Shown: one piece after another, positions 39,172 to 48,451 of the stretch
How positions within the stretch are numbered: the first letter of the stretch is position 1
Layout of the letters: each line of letters opens with the position of its first letter
From: Moraxella sp. K1664
GTDB taxonomy: Bacteria > Pseudomonadota > Gammaproteobacteria > Pseudomonadales > Moraxellaceae
NCBI RefSeq assembly: GCF_039693965.1
Contig: NZ_CP155576.1
Coordinates: 496,001 to 560,000, forward strand
Direction: 5' to 3'
DNA length: 64,000 nucleotides
Notes under the pieces: model-generated
What the model was told of the DNA's origin: nothing
Seen by the model: the letters and a program-made list of their open reading frames with translations, nothing else
The model's database searches: none
Translations under genes and position numbers: made by a program

Positions 39172-40143
39172 TTATTTCCCTGCCTTTTTATCAATTTTCA
39201 TGAGCATAATTTTAGAAATTGACAACACAATAAAGGTAATGACAAATAAGATAAGACCCAAATGCAGAAGCGATGATAAATGTAGCTCGCTGGACGCTTC
39301 GGCAAATTCATTGGCAAGGGCGGACGTGATGGACACCCCTGATGCGAACATACTGGGCGTGATGTTAAAGGTGTTGCCGATAAGAAACGTTACCGCCATC
39401 GTCTCGCCCAAAGCACGCCCCAGTCCCAAAATCACACCGCCAACCACGCCTGCTTTGGTGTAAGGCAGGACGATTTTGGTCATGACTTCCCATGTGGTCG
39501 CCCCCACGCCATAGGCGGATTCTTTTAGCAGGTCAGGCACAACAGCGAACACATCTCGCATGGTGGCAGCGATAAAGGGGATAATCATGATGGCAAGGAC
39601 AAGGCTTGCGGTAAACAGCCCAATGCCCATGGGAGCCCCATTAAACAGCGTACCAACCACAGGCAATCCGCCCAAATGCTCAATGAGCCACGGCTGAACC
39701 TTATCGCCAAACCACGGAGCAAACACAAACAAGCCCCACATCCCATAGATGATAGACGGCACACCTGCCAAAAGCTCAATGGCGATGCCTAGGGGCTTTT
39801 TGAGCATTTTTGGGCATAGCTCGGTCAAAAACACCGCAATGCCAAAACTCACTGGCACGGCAATCAAAATGGCGATAAATGACGTAACAAGCGTGCCATA
39901 AATCGGAGCCAACGCCCCATACTCACCCGACACAGGATTCCATTCGCTACTGGTATAAAAGCCCAAGCCAAAGGCTTGCATACTTGGGATTGCCCCGATA
40001 ACAAGCGATGCCAAAATCCCGCCCAACGACAACAATACAAGCAGGGCAAAAAATTTGGTGGCAAGCACAAAGATGGCGTCTAGCTTTTTTTGTTTGTTTA
40101 ATTGCCCTTTTAGGCTATCGGCATGGGCGGTGTGTGTTGTCAT
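39172..40143 (-). CDS. pstC: Phosphate ABC transporter, permease PstC
   Basis: Inner-membrane permease of 323 residues with about six to seven membrane segments. The EAA loop is [33 protein letters not shown]. The conserved segment [21 protein letters not shown] is present. A good AAAAGGTC element lies before the ATG. The distance to pstS is 571 bases because of a MITE and small palindromes; pstA follows after 120 bases. Confidence 0.94.
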   Translation of the reverse strand: MTTHTAHADSLKGQLNKQKKLDAIFVLATKFFALLVLLSLGGILASLVIGAIPSMQAFGLGFYTSSEWNPVSGEYGALAPIYGTLVTSFIAILIAVPVSFGIAVFLTELCPKMLKKPLGIAIELLAGVPSIIYGMWGLFVFAPWFGDKVQPWLIEHLGGLPVVGTLFNGAPMGIGLFTASLVLAIMIIPFIAATMRDVFAVVPDLLKESAYGVGATTWEVMTKIVLPYTKAGVVGGVILGLGRALGETMAVTFLIGNTFNITPSMFASGVSITSALANEFAEASSELHLSSLLHLGLILFVITFIVLSISKIMLMKIDKKAGK

Positions 40144-40181
40144 GATTGACCTTTTGATTTTTAAAGTAAACTTTATTTAAA

Positions 40182-40389
40182 TAGGGCGTGTTGAACCTTT
40201 ATAACACTATTTACAATATAGAAATGTTTTAGAAATAAACTAATCGTTTTTGCATGAAAAATGGCTAAATCTTGTTTTTCCTCGTCAAAAACTTGTCTGA
40301 TAGAATAACTATCAGCCTGCATTTTTTCCTTGAAAAACGTGCGATTTTTCTCATTTTTCATTGCAAATACAAAAGTTCAACACGCCCTA
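40182..40389 (-). repeat. TA-flanked hairpin MITE, copy D (between pstS and pstC)
   Basis: A 208-bp copy in the orientation opposite to copies A-C. Ends are TAGGGCGTGTTGAACC and GTTCAACACGCCCTA. The apical stem is CTGATAG / CTATCAG with a TTATT loop. It is inserted in the pst transcription unit 38 bases upstream of pstC. Confidence 0.9.
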
Positions 40390-40442
40390 GTAATGCAAAA
40401 TAATTTGGAAAATTGGCTATTTTTATTAACATCACTTTATAA

Positions 40443-40570
40443 AATTATAGGGGCAATCACATTCGCCCTGTGTGATATTAAATTATAGTGAATTAACCAC
40501 AATTTGCACCAATTCCACATTTTTTAAATAATGCCTTTGTAGGGGCGTGTTGCACACGCCCATTGGTGCA
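40443..40570. repeat. Small palindromes downstream of pstS
   Basis: AGGGGCAATCACATTCGCCCT at the left and GTAGGGGCGTGTTGCACACGCCC at the right, the same families as those at 38014 and 12665. The rest of 40390-40714 is AT-rich without a supportable gene. These hairpins follow the pstS stop and could shield or end the pstS message. Confidence 0.6.
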
Positions 40571-40714
40571 TTTTGAAATTAAACAACTATATTTTATAGC
40601 TCATTTAAAACATTACGAGTTCCAAATTATTTTAAATTGCGATTTATATATTTTTGATTAACCCAATTTAATTTGGCATAAGGGCGAAAATATCCGCCCT
40701 TACTTTTATTCACA

Positions 40715-41899
40715 TTATTTATTAAACAACGGCTGACCGTCCGCCCCTTTGACTTCTGCCCAGCTTGCCTTAAACAAGCCAACTGCCGTATCGCTAAATG
40801 GCACATAATCCAAGGCTTTGGCAGAATCATCGCCATTGGCATACGCCCAGTTAAAGAATTCAAGCACGCCCTTGACTTGTTCGGGGTTTTGGGGATTTTT
40901 GTGGACGATGATAAAGGTCGCCGCCGCAATCGGCCATGCCCCTTTGGTGTCTGAATTGGTCAGCACTTTGTTAAAGCCTGCTTCTGCCGACCAGTCAATG
41001 TCGCCTGCCGCCGCAAAGCTGTCTGCCGATGGCTGGACAAATTCGCCTTGGGCATTTTTTAAGGAGACGTGAGCCATGTTGTTTTGTTTGGCAAAGGCGT
41101 ATTCCACGTAGCCGATGGAGTTTTTGACACGCCCCACATAGCTTGCCACGCCGTCATTGCCCTTACCACCCATGCCTGTGGCGGACGTTGGCCATTTGAC
41201 CGCTTTGTCCACGCCAACTGCACTTGCCCAGTCGGGCGACACTTTGGTGAGATAGTCGGTGAAGTTGAAGGTCGTGCCTGAGCCGTCCGAGCGGAACACG
41301 GTGGTAATGTTGGCGTCAGGCAAGGTTACGCCTTCGTTTAGGGCGGTGATGGCAGGGTCGTTCCATTTGGTGATTTTGCCCAAATAAATCTTGGCAAGCG
41401 TGTCGCCATCTAGCTTTAATTGCCCTGCACTCACGCCATCAACATTGATGACAGGCACGACACCGCCAATCACGGTTGGGAACTGGATAAGCCCATCAGC
41501 GTTTAGCTCGTCCACGGTAAGCGGTGCGTCAGACGCCCCAAAGTCCACGGTTTTTTCTTTGATTTGCTTGATACCGCCTGATGAGCCGATGGATTGGTAA
41601 TTGACCTGTCCACCTGTGGCAGAATTAAAATCAGCCGACCATTTGGCATAGATGGGCTGTGGGAACGATGCCCCTGCCCCTGTGATTTTTAGCTCGGCAA
41701 ATTCGCCCGTGCTTGGGGCGGTGGTTTGTCCGTCAGCAGGAGCGGTGGCGGTGGTAGTGGGGGCAGATTCGACAGGTTTGCCATCGGCACCGATGGGCGT
41801 GCCTTCGGCGGGGGTGTTTTGGTTGCACCCTGTTAGGGCAAATACGCCTGCCACGCTTAGGGCAAGCAGTTTATGAGTAAAAGATAATTGAACTGACAT
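40715..41899 (-). CDS. pstS: Phosphate-binding lipoprotein PstS
   Basis: Phosphate-binding protein of 394 residues. The signal peptide ends with a lipobox ALTGC, so Cys25 is lipidated, unlike the soluble E. coli PstS. A Thr/Ala/Pro-rich linker (about 26-66) precedes the binding domain. The phosphate ligands lie in ITGAGASFPQPIYAKW, SSGGIKQI, DFGASDAPL and RSDGSGTTFNF. It starts the pst-pho gene cluster; a Pho box with three half-sites lies 85-125 bases upstream. A GGAG element 6 bases before the ATG sets the start. Confidence 0.95.
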   Translation of the reverse strand: MSVQLSFTHKLLALSVAGVFALTGCNQNTPAEGTPIGADGKPVESAPTTTATAPADGQTTAPSTGEFAELKITGAGASFPQPIYAKWSADFNSATGGQVNYQSIGSSGGIKQIKEKTVDFGASDAPLTVDELNADGLIQFPTVIGGVVPVINVDGVSAGQLKLDGDTLAKIYLGKITKWNDPAITALNEGVTLPDANITTVFRSDGSGTTFNFTDYLTKVSPDWASAVGVDKAVKWPTSATGMGGKGNDGVASYVGRVKNSIGYVEYAFAKQNNMAHVSLKNAQGEFVQPSADSFAAAGDIDWSAEAGFNKVLTNSDTKGAWPIAAATFIIVHKNPQNPEQVKGVLEFFNWAYANGDDSAKALDYVPFSDTAVGLFKASWAEVKGADGQPLFNK

Positions 41900-41983
41900 A
41901 CAAACTCCGATGTAATGGGGAAATTGGTGCGACTGCTTGCAGATGGCAATTTACAATCGCTGTGCGTATTTTGCCGTATTTGT

Positions 41984-42023
41984 ATGACAGCTTAGTGAAT
42001 GTTTGATGACAGTTTTATGACAG
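41984..42023 (-). promoter_or_regulatory. Pho box upstream of pstS
   Basis: On the minus strand CTGTCATAAAACTGTCA (42023-42007) matches the PhoB consensus exactly, with two CTGTCA half-sites 11 bases apart. A third half-site GCTGTCATA lies two further turns on (22 bases, ending near 41984). The box points toward pstS. The wider gap 42024-42312 holds a shortened repeat (42035-42116), an octamer repeat near 42175 and the miaB promoter region. Confidence 0.92.
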
Positions 42024-42034
42024 AGTGCACCAAT

Positions 42035-42116
42035 AAACTTCAAAACTACCACAAGCTCAATGATGTGTGGATGTAGGGGCGTGCTGAGCCAGTCCCCACA
42101 AACCCGTGGTAAATAT
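42035..42116. repeat. Second intergenic repeat family, short copy
   Basis: It begins AAACTTCAAAACTACCACAA, then GTAGGGGCGTGCTGAGCC, and ends ACAAACCCGTGGTAAATAT. It is the same framework as 47335-47463 without the middle 45 bases or so. Confidence 0.7.
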
Positions 42117-42312
42117 CAAGTTGGTTGAATGCAAAACAGGCATGAGTATGAAATAGATAAAGTTAGCAATTTGACAATTTGGTAATTTGGTAATTTGGGC
42201 AATTTAAAAAAGAACAAACCGCAAATGAGCGAGCCATATTTTTCCAAAATACCACTGCCATATGCTATAATAGTCCCTTTACCCCCCATTTGGCAAACCC
42301 TTGGAGAAAACC

Positions 42313-43815
42313 ATGACCGTTGCTACTTTTAATCCCAAAACCGACACCAAGCCCCACGCCCCCACGCTATCGCAGTTGGATTTGTCTCACTTAGAACAAC
42401 TACCCAAAGACCCAACCGCCCCCAAAAAAGTCTTTATCGCCACCCAAGGCTGTCAGATGAACGAATACGACAGCCAAAAAATGGGCGATGTGTTAGGCGA
42501 CAGTCATGGCATGATCGTTACCAATGACATCAATGAAGCCGATGTGCTGATTATGAATACCTGCTCTATCCGTGAAAAAGCCCAAGAAAAAGTATTCTCC
42601 GAGCTGGGGCGTTGGCGTAAACTCAAAGACAAAAACCCCCATTTGGTTATCGGCGTGGGGGGCTGTGTGGCATCCCAAGAAGGCGATAATATCCAAAAAC
42701 GTGCCCCTTATGTGGACATGGTTTTTGGCCCGCAGACCTTGCACCGCCTGCCCCAGATGTATGATGAGCTGACCGCCAAGACCGCCCGTGCCAAAGCGTT
42801 GAACGTAGAGCATACCAACACTGGCAAAAACGGCAAAACTCGCATTGGCGTGGTTGATGTATCATTTCCTAGCATTGAGAAATTTGACTTTTTGCCCGAG
42901 CCAAAGGTCGAAGGCTATAAGGCATTCGTCTCTATCATGGAAGGCTGTTCAAAATACTGCTCGTTTTGTGTCGTGCCTTATACTCGTGGCGAAGAGCTGT
43001 CTCGTCCGCTTGATGACGTGCTTGCTGAGATTGATAGCCTAGCCGAACAAGGCGTGCGTGAGATTAACCTTTTGGGACAAAACGTCAATGGTTATCGGGG
43101 CGAAAAAGATGACGGCACGATTTGCCGATTTAGCGAGCTGTTGCACTATGTCGCCCACATTGACGGCATTGAACGCATTCGCTACACCACAAGCCACCCC
43201 TTAGAGTTCACCGATGACATCATTGACGCTTATCGCCACATTCCCAAACTCGTCTCGCATTTGCACCTGCCTGTCCAATCTGGCTCTAATGCCATTTTGC
43301 AAGCGATGAAACGCAATCACACCATTGACATTTATATCAATCAAATCAATAAGTTAAAAGCCATTCGCCCTGATTTGCACTTATCTAGCGACTTTATCAT
43401 CGGCTTTCCTAATGAGACCGATGAAGACTTTGCCGATACACTAAATCTTGCCAAAGAGTTAGATTTTGACCATTCATACAGCTTTATCTACTCAAAACGC
43501 CCTGGCACGCCTGCATCCGATTTGCCCGATAATGTCAGCTTTGAGACCAAAAAAGAGCGATTGGCGACTTTTCAGGAAGTCATCAAGGATTCTACCTTTG
43601 CCAAGACCCGAGCGATGGTCGGTCAGACCGTGCGAGTACTGGTCGAAGAGCGTGCCAACCGCCGAGATGGCTATCTGCATGGCACAGCCGACAACACCCG
43701 TTCGGTGATTTTTCGTGGCAGTGATGAACTGCTCGGTAAATTTGTCAATGTCCGCATTGATAAGGCGATTAGCATGCATTTGGTAGAAGGCGAGCTGGTT
43801 GAAGTACTGGGCTAA
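42313..43815 (+). CDS. miaB: tRNA-2-methylthio-N6-dimethylallyladenosine synthase MiaB
   Basis: Radical-SAM methylthiotransferase, 500 residues from the ATG at 42313, which has GGAG 6 bases before it. It turns i6A37 into ms2i6A37 in tRNAs reading UNN codons. The N-terminal UPF0004 domain has three cysteines (about 47 in [11 protein letters not shown], 84 in NTCSI, 118 in GGC) for the auxiliary cluster. The radical-SAM cluster is CSKYCSFC (about 212, 216, 219). The C-terminal TRAM domain (about 435-500) binds tRNA. An N-terminal extension of about 38 residues precedes the usual start. Confidence 0.95.
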   Translation: MTVATFNPKTDTKPHAPTLSQLDLSHLEQLPKDPTAPKKVFIATQGCQMNEYDSQKMGDVLGDSHGMIVTNDINEADVLIMNTCSIREKAQEKVFSELGRWRKLKDKNPHLVIGVGGCVASQEGDNIQKRAPYVDMVFGPQTLHRLPQMYDELTAKTARAKALNVEHTNTGKNGKTRIGVVDVSFPSIEKFDFLPEPKVEGYKAFVSIMEGCSKYCSFCVVPYTRGEELSRPLDDVLAEIDSLAEQGVREINLLGQNVNGYRGEKDDGTICRFSELLHYVAHIDGIERIRYTTSHPLEFTDDIIDAYRHIPKLVSHLHLPVQSGSNAILQAMKRNHTIDIYINQINKLKAIRPDLHLSSDFIIGFPNETDEDFADTLNLAKELDFDHSYSFIYSKRPGTPASDLPDNVSFETKKERLATFQEVIKDSTFAKTRAMVGQTVRVLVEERANRRDGYLHGTADNTRSVIFRGSDELLGKFVNVRIDKAISMHLVEGELVEVLG

Positions 43816-43866
43816 GTCTCTTGGCTTGGCTCATCTTGGTTTGTTTTGGCTGATTAAGGAGTTATT

Positions 43867-45300
43867 TTGTCAAACAATAGTCCGACCGTCTCCATCAAGG
43901 TGCTACATCTGCCCGTGCAGACAGACGAGCAGGGCAAACCTGCATACCTAGACCTTGCCATGCTCAGCAAAAACTTGCGTGATGATGTTCTACCCATCAC
44001 GCAGGACGACAGCCACGGCGAGCATGGCACCATTCCCACGCCCAAACAAATCTTTGAGCAGGCAAGTCGCTATGTCCTACATCAGCCGAATGCCCTGCGT
44101 GAGCTATCCACCGTCTTTTTCTATCACCTAACCAGTCAAAAAGACAGACAAACACAAAAAACTTATCAATCTCAAAGCGACCGACAAAAATTCCTTGATG
44201 AATTTGGTAAAGCCCTTGGTCTTGATGATGACTTTTTTAAAACACTAGATGACATAGAAAATAAAAATACGGACAACAAAACCACCGACGGCAAAACAAA
44301 CAATAAAACAGAGAGCCAAAATACAGACAAAGCCACAGACAGCAAGGATAAAACCAAACACAGTCTCAACAGCCCCGACAGCCACACCAGCACCGCCCCC
44401 ATCTTTTTGACGGGTAAGACAGGCAGTGGCAAAACCCACATCATCAAACAGCTGTGTAAAATGTTTGATGTCAATTTTTTGGCGGTCAATGCCCCAAGTA
44501 TCAGTAACGCAGGCTACAAAGGCATGACGTTGGCAGACATCGGGGCAAGCCTGCTACAAGCGAGCAACAAGAACATCGCCAAAGCAGAGCATTCGGTCAT
44601 CTTTTTTGATGAGTTTGATAAATTATTCATCAATGATGGTCTGATGTTAGGGGCGTATCATCTGTCTTTGGTGACTGAGATTTTGACCATCATCGAAGGC
44701 ACGACCCCCTTTCCCGTCAAAGACAGCGACAATGGCGGTATTGACAGCAGTCGCATGCTCTTTGTCCTAGGCGGTAGTTTTAACATCCATCAGCGTAATG
44801 AGAGAGCCCCCATCGGCTTTATGAATGCCAAAACCCAACAAGGCACGCCCGACCACCAGCTTAGGCTCACCGACTTTGGCTTGCCTGATGAGCTAGCAGG
44901 GCGTATCGGCACCATCATCACCCTAGATGACATCAGCCAAGAGCAGATGATTGACATCCTAAAAAACAGCCCAACATCGCCCTTTGTCGCCTTTAAAAAC
45001 AAACTTGCCATGATAAGCTGTACCGCCAGTATCAGTGATGCCGTACTGTCCGACATGGCGGACAAGCACCATGATGCCATTGAGAAGTTTGGCGTGCGTG
45101 GACTCTATCAAGCCTTTTACCGTCTGCCCCAAATCAGCGACATCCTACACGAAGCCCCCGACCATCCCCACTCGCATTATCACATCACGCCCACAGGCTT
45201 TGACCGCACCGACCATCCCAAGGTAGAGCTAGAAGTGACCGTTACTCCACCACCGCCCAAGCCATCACCATTTGACCTGTATGATGACATGCCGTTTTGA
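43867..45300 (+). CDS. ClpX-like AAA+ ATPase with SSB-like C-terminal tip
   Basis: AAA+ protein of 477 residues starting with TTG, supported by AAGGAG 6 bases upstream. Residues 1-130 form a domain that I do not recognise; 131-175 is a Asn/Lys/Thr/Asp-rich linker. The ATPase core has Walker A GKTGSGKT (183-190), Walker B VIFFDEFDKLF (about 244-254), then IEGTTPFPV, LFVLGGSF, GLPDELAGRIG and FGVRGLYQAFY. These line up in order with ClpX blocks. The ClpX zinc-binding domain is absent. The tail is Pro-rich (TPPPPKPSPFDLYDDMPF) and its last six residues resemble the DDDIPF tip by which SSB recruits partners. It follows miaB by 51 bases. ClpX has a ClpP-docking IGF loop; I see no clear IGF here, so peptidase partnership is doubtful. 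Confidence 0.75.
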   Translation: MSNNSPTVSIKVLHLPVQTDEQGKPAYLDLAMLSKNLRDDVLPITQDDSHGEHGTIPTPKQIFEQASRYVLHQPNALRELSTVFFYHLTSQKDRQTQKTYQSQSDRQKFLDEFGKALGLDDDFFKTLDDIENKNTDNKTTDGKTNNKTESQNTDKATDSKDKTKHSLNSPDSHTSTAPIFLTGKTGSGKTHIIKQLCKMFDVNFLAVNAPSISNAGYKGMTLADIGASLLQASNKNIAKAEHSVIFFDEFDKLFINDGLMLGAYHLSLVTEILTIIEGTTPFPVKDSDNGGIDSSRMLFVLGGSFNIHQRNERAPIGFMNAKTQQGTPDHQLRLTDFGLPDELAGRIGTIITLDDISQEQMIDILKNSPTSPFVAFKNKLAMISCTASISDAVLSDMADKHHDAIEKFGVRGLYQAFYRLPQISDILHEAPDHPHSHYHITPTGFDRTDHPKVELEVTVTPPPPKPSPFDLYDDMPF

Positions 45301-45360
45301 TGGTTAAATGTTTTCAAAGCGTGATACATCAAACACTCATTGTCATGACGACACCCAATA

Positions 45361-45389
45361 AAAAACCCAAAGCCACGCTTTGGGTTTTG
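45361..45389 (+). terminator. Terminator after the ClpX-like ATPase gene
   Basis: AAAACCCAAAG-CCACG-CTTTGGGTTTT, an 11-bp arm hairpin ending in a T-run, about 60 bases past the stop. Confidence 0.85.
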
Positions 45390-45405
45390 TGCTTTGTATT
45401 TTGAC

Positions 45406-45612
45406 TAGGGCGTGTTGAACTTTGGTATTTGCAATGAAAAATGAGAAAAATCGCACGTTTTTCAAGGAAAAAACGCAGATTGATAGTTATTCTATCAAGC
45501 AAGTTTTTGACGATGAAAAACAAGATTTAGCCATTTTTCATGCAAAAATTGATAAAAGCGTTAAATTTTCATCTTATTTTATAAAAATGTTATCAATGTT
45601 CAACACGCCCTA
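45406..45612 (+). repeat. TA-flanked hairpin MITE, copy E
   Basis: A 207-bp copy with ends TAGGGCGTGTTGAAC and GTTCAACACGCCCTA. The apical stem is TTGATAG / CTATCAA with a TTATT loop. It lies at the 3' side of the alcohol dehydrogenase gene; copy F lies at its 5' side. Confidence 0.9.
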
Positions 45613-45623
45613 AAAATACGATA

Positions 45624-46718
45624 TCAATATTCAATAATCACTTTCATCGCCTTATTCTCTGACGCATGTTTGAACACGTCATAGGCTTTTTCCATCTCAT
45701 CAAATTTAAAATGGTGCGTGGCAAGTTTGTCCATCGGCAATTTACTGCATTCACAGGTCTTTAACAACATGCCTGTGGTGTTAGCATTGACCAGCCCTGT
45801 GGTGATTTTTAGGTTTTTAATCCACAGTTTTTCAAGCTCAAAGTTCACCGACGTGCCATGTACGCCCACGTTGGCGATATTACCGCCTTCTTTGACAGTC
45901 TTTTGGCAAATGTCCCATGTATCAGGAATGCCCACCGCTTCGATGGCACAGTCCACGCCACGTCCGTCCGTGATGGCACGAATGGCTTCTACGGCATCCG
46001 CCACGCCCGATGATGAATTGACCGTGTGGGTCGCTCCCATCTCTTTTGCCATCTGCAAACGGTTATCGTCCATGTCCACCATGATGATGGTCGCAGGCGA
46101 GTACAGTTGTGCTGTTAGTAGCACGCCCATGCCCACAGGCCCTGCCCCCACGATGACGATAGAATCCCCTGGTTTGACATCGCCATACTGCACGCCAATC
46201 TCATGCCCTGTCGGCAGAGCGTCTGACAAGAACACCGCCACGTCTGTGTTTAGGTTGTCGGGCAGATGATACAAGGAGTTGTCGGCAAATGGCGTACGCA
46301 CATACTCTGCTTGCGTACCGTCAATCATATATCCCATAATCCAACCACCGTCAGCACGGCAATGGGCATAGAGCTGTTTTTGGCAGTTTTCGCACGAACC
46401 ACAGCGAGACACGCACGAGATGATGACTTTATCGCCTTTTTTGAAGTTTTTGACGGCTGAACCAACTTCTTCCACAACACCCACGCCTTCATGTCCTAGG
46501 ATGCGCCCTGTCCACTCGCCAGTCTTGGCACGAGCAGTCGCTTCAATCTCAGGGTTTTTGCCTTTCCAAATCCCCAAATCCGTCCCACAAATCGTGGTCT
46601 TGGTCATGCGAATCACCGCATCGGTGGGGTCAATAATTGCTGGCGTGGGTCGCTCTTCAAAACGAATGTCATCGGCTCCATAATAGGTCATCGCTTTCAT
46701 CGTGGCAGGCTTGGTCAT
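45624..46718 (-). CDS. Zinc-dependent alcohol dehydrogenase
   Basis: Medium-chain dehydrogenase/reductase, 364 residues from the ATG at 46718, chosen because GGAG lies 6 bases before it; an ATG at 46730 is also in frame. Catalytic zinc ligands: Cys in TICGTDLGIW and Glu-His in GHEGVGVVEEVG. The structural zinc lobe has four cysteines in CVSRCGSCENCQKQLYAHC. The NAD(P) fold shows VIVGAGPVGMGV, with Asp in IIMVDMDDNRL, which favours NAD. Products of this subgroup act on short alcohols, but the substrate cannot be read from sequence. The gene is flanked within 1.7 kb by two MITE copies in the same orientation. Confidence 0.85.
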   Translation of the reverse strand: MTKPATMKAMTYYGADDIRFEERPTPAIIDPTDAVIRMTKTTICGTDLGIWKGKNPEIEATARAKTGEWTGRILGHEGVGVVEEVGSAVKNFKKGDKVIISCVSRCGSCENCQKQLYAHCRADGGWIMGYMIDGTQAEYVRTPFADNSLYHLPDNLNTDVAVFLSDALPTGHEIGVQYGDVKPGDSIVIVGAGPVGMGVLLTAQLYSPATIIMVDMDDNRLQMAKEMGATHTVNSSSGVADAVEAIRAITDGRGVDCAIEAVGIPDTWDICQKTVKEGGNIANVGVHGTSVNFELEKLWIKNLKITTGLVNANTTGMLLKTCECSKLPMDKLATHHFKFDEMEKAYDVFKHASENKAMKVIIEY

Positions 46719-46866
46719 GATTGTCTCCATTTACTGATATTTATCAAAATAACCAATAAAAATCATCGGTCATCATTGATAAAGAAAATATTCTTACCAA
46801 TCATCATTTTCATTTGACAAAATAATCATTGGCAAACCTAGAAATTTATTTGTCTGATAAATTCCT

Positions 46867-47070
46867 TAGGGCATGTTAAATGTTGATATTTGCCATGAAA
46901 AATGAGAGAAATCGCACGTTTTTCAAGGAAAAGTCCGCAGTTGATATTGAAATATCAACAAGGATTTTGACGATGAAAAACAAGATTTAGCCATTTTTCA
47001 TGCAAAAATTGATTAAATCATCAAACTTTATCAATTCCAATAAAATGTTATCAATGTTTAACATGCCCTA
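46867..47070 (+). repeat. TA-flanked hairpin MITE, copy F (diverged ends)
   Basis: A 204-bp copy. Both ends carry matching changes: the left is TAGGGCATGTTAAATG and the right is TGTTTAACATGCCCTA, so the terminal pairing is kept. The apical stem is GTTGATAT / ATATCAAC with a TGAA loop, as in copy A. It sits upstream of the alcohol dehydrogenase gene, about 150 bases from its start. Confidence 0.9.
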
Positions 47071-47334
47071 ACTCTAATGTAGCAAAATTTTTGGGGAATT
47101 TCCAATGAAATTTTTATGACAATTTAAAGATTTTCCTAATAAATCATTTGGGTAATTTTTTATGCCATCGTATTTGTATTTTTTGTTATGTTATATTATT
47201 TTATTTTAAAAAATGAATGATAAAGGGTGTTTTTAAAAATATGAAAATTTATTTTAAATTGGGATAATTTTTTATAAAAATGACAATTTTAAAAAAACAA
47301 AATTCCCCTTAAAATCATTTTTTATCATTTAAAC

Positions 47335-47463
47335 CTAAGAAACTTTAAAATTACTACAAACATAATGATGTTTAGGTGTAGGGGCGTGCTGTGCATGCCT
47401 TGTGTAGTAACGTCATCAAAGGGTGTGCTCAGCACACCCCTACAAACCCGTGGTAAATATTAA
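47335..47463. repeat. Second intergenic repeat family, copy 2
   Basis: About 129 bp. It runs from TAAGAAACTTTAAAATTACT through GTAGGGGCGTGCTGTGCATGCC and, 30 bases on, GGGTGTGCTCAGCACACCCCTAC to AAACCCGTGGTAAATATTAA. It is the inverse of 12665-12789. The rest of the 47071-47645 gap is AT-rich and without a supportable gene, apart from a small palindrome AGGGCAAATTGCAATTT near 47500. Confidence 0.7.
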
Positions 47464-47645
47464 GTTGGCTGGGCATATATAAGCAATTCATTTATCAAGG
47501 GCAAATTGCAATTTATCCTGCAAGCCCATTCAAAACTTTATAAAATTTATGAAAATGACAATTTTAAAAAGGACATGTTCGCCACGTCCTTTTTAAAATT
47601 GTCAAATTTGTCAAATCCACAAAAACCGATTTTGGATAGCCCCAC

Positions 47646-48293
47646 CTACTGCTTTTTATCCATCGCATTAAACACAGGCGGTAGCTCCTTTTGGGCTTCG
47701 TGTTCTTTTTGGATTTCGCTGGCGGTGAGACGGTCGGGGGATAAGCCTTTGATGATGGACAAATCCGCCACGTTTTTGCGTTTGCGATTAGATAGGCTCA
47801 CTGGCACCATGCGGGCAAATTCAAATAAGTACAGATACTCTTCTTCGTCGCCATCAAACTCATCTTCTTCGTCAGGGCGGATACTGGCGATTTTGGCAAG
47901 GTCAGCCACCTGCTCACGTTCATCTGCCGTCAAAGCGACTTCTGCCACGCCAAGCCCCGTGATAAAGCCCCCTGCCCAGTCTTTTAATGCCAAAAACCGC
48001 TCGGACAACTCATGCTCATCATCAGGCACCAGTGGCTCATAGCCATAGGCGTCATCTTTGTCTTTTAAGGCAAAACTTACGTCTTCACCATACTCCGCCA
48101 ACAACTCCAACGCCCGCTCATCAGGCAGGGCAAAGCTAAGCTCGGTTAATATCGCCGACCATCCTGCCACGTCCGTGGGATGACAGGCGGTCATCAAGGC
48201 ACTCATGAGACCATGTAATTCACTGATAGAGACATCTGTCCATGTGCTAAACGCTTCTGTCCAGTCATTAAATCCTGATAAATCATCACTCAT
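47646..48293 (-). CDS. ygfB: UPF0149 family protein YgfB
   Basis: YgfB/UPF0149 protein of 215 residues. The family signature is visible in ISELHGLMSALMTACHPTDVAGW, in the strongly acidic middle (DEHELSERFLALKDWAGGFITGLGV) and in the later KIASIRPDEEDEFDGDEEEYLYLFEFARM block. In E. coli and Pseudomonas it is divergent from zapA, and the same holds here, which supports the call. In Pseudomonas YgfB affects beta-lactamase regulation; that role is not testable here. The C-terminal extension of about 30 residues (SEIQKEHEAQKELPPV...) is charged. Confidence 0.88.
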   Translation of the reverse strand: MSDDLSGFNDWTEAFSTWTDVSISELHGLMSALMTACHPTDVAGWSAILTELSFALPDERALELLAEYGEDVSFALKDKDDAYGYEPLVPDDEHELSERFLALKDWAGGFITGLGVAEVALTADEREQVADLAKIASIRPDEEDEFDGDEEEYLYLFEFARMVPVSLSNRKRKNVADLSIIKGLSPDRLTASEIQKEHEAQKELPPVFNAMDKKQ

Positions 48294-48451
48294 AAGGCTC
48301 TCGCTGTTGGTTACTGTTGGTTAAACTGCCCTATAAATGCCGTCATTTTGGCAAAAGTCAAGGGTGTTTTGTGTTTTTAAAATCTCATGCTACAATAACA
48401 CACCAATCATCGCTGAACAATCGCTTATCGCCCATTATCCTAGGAACACCC

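Noticed and set aside
45422-45613. Conserved open frame MKNEKNRTFFKEK... inside several MITE copies
   Set aside because: The frame is open because the hairpin arms are AT-rich and similar between copies. It is broken or altered in copies A and F, has no ribosome-binding site, and its C-terminus runs into different flanks.
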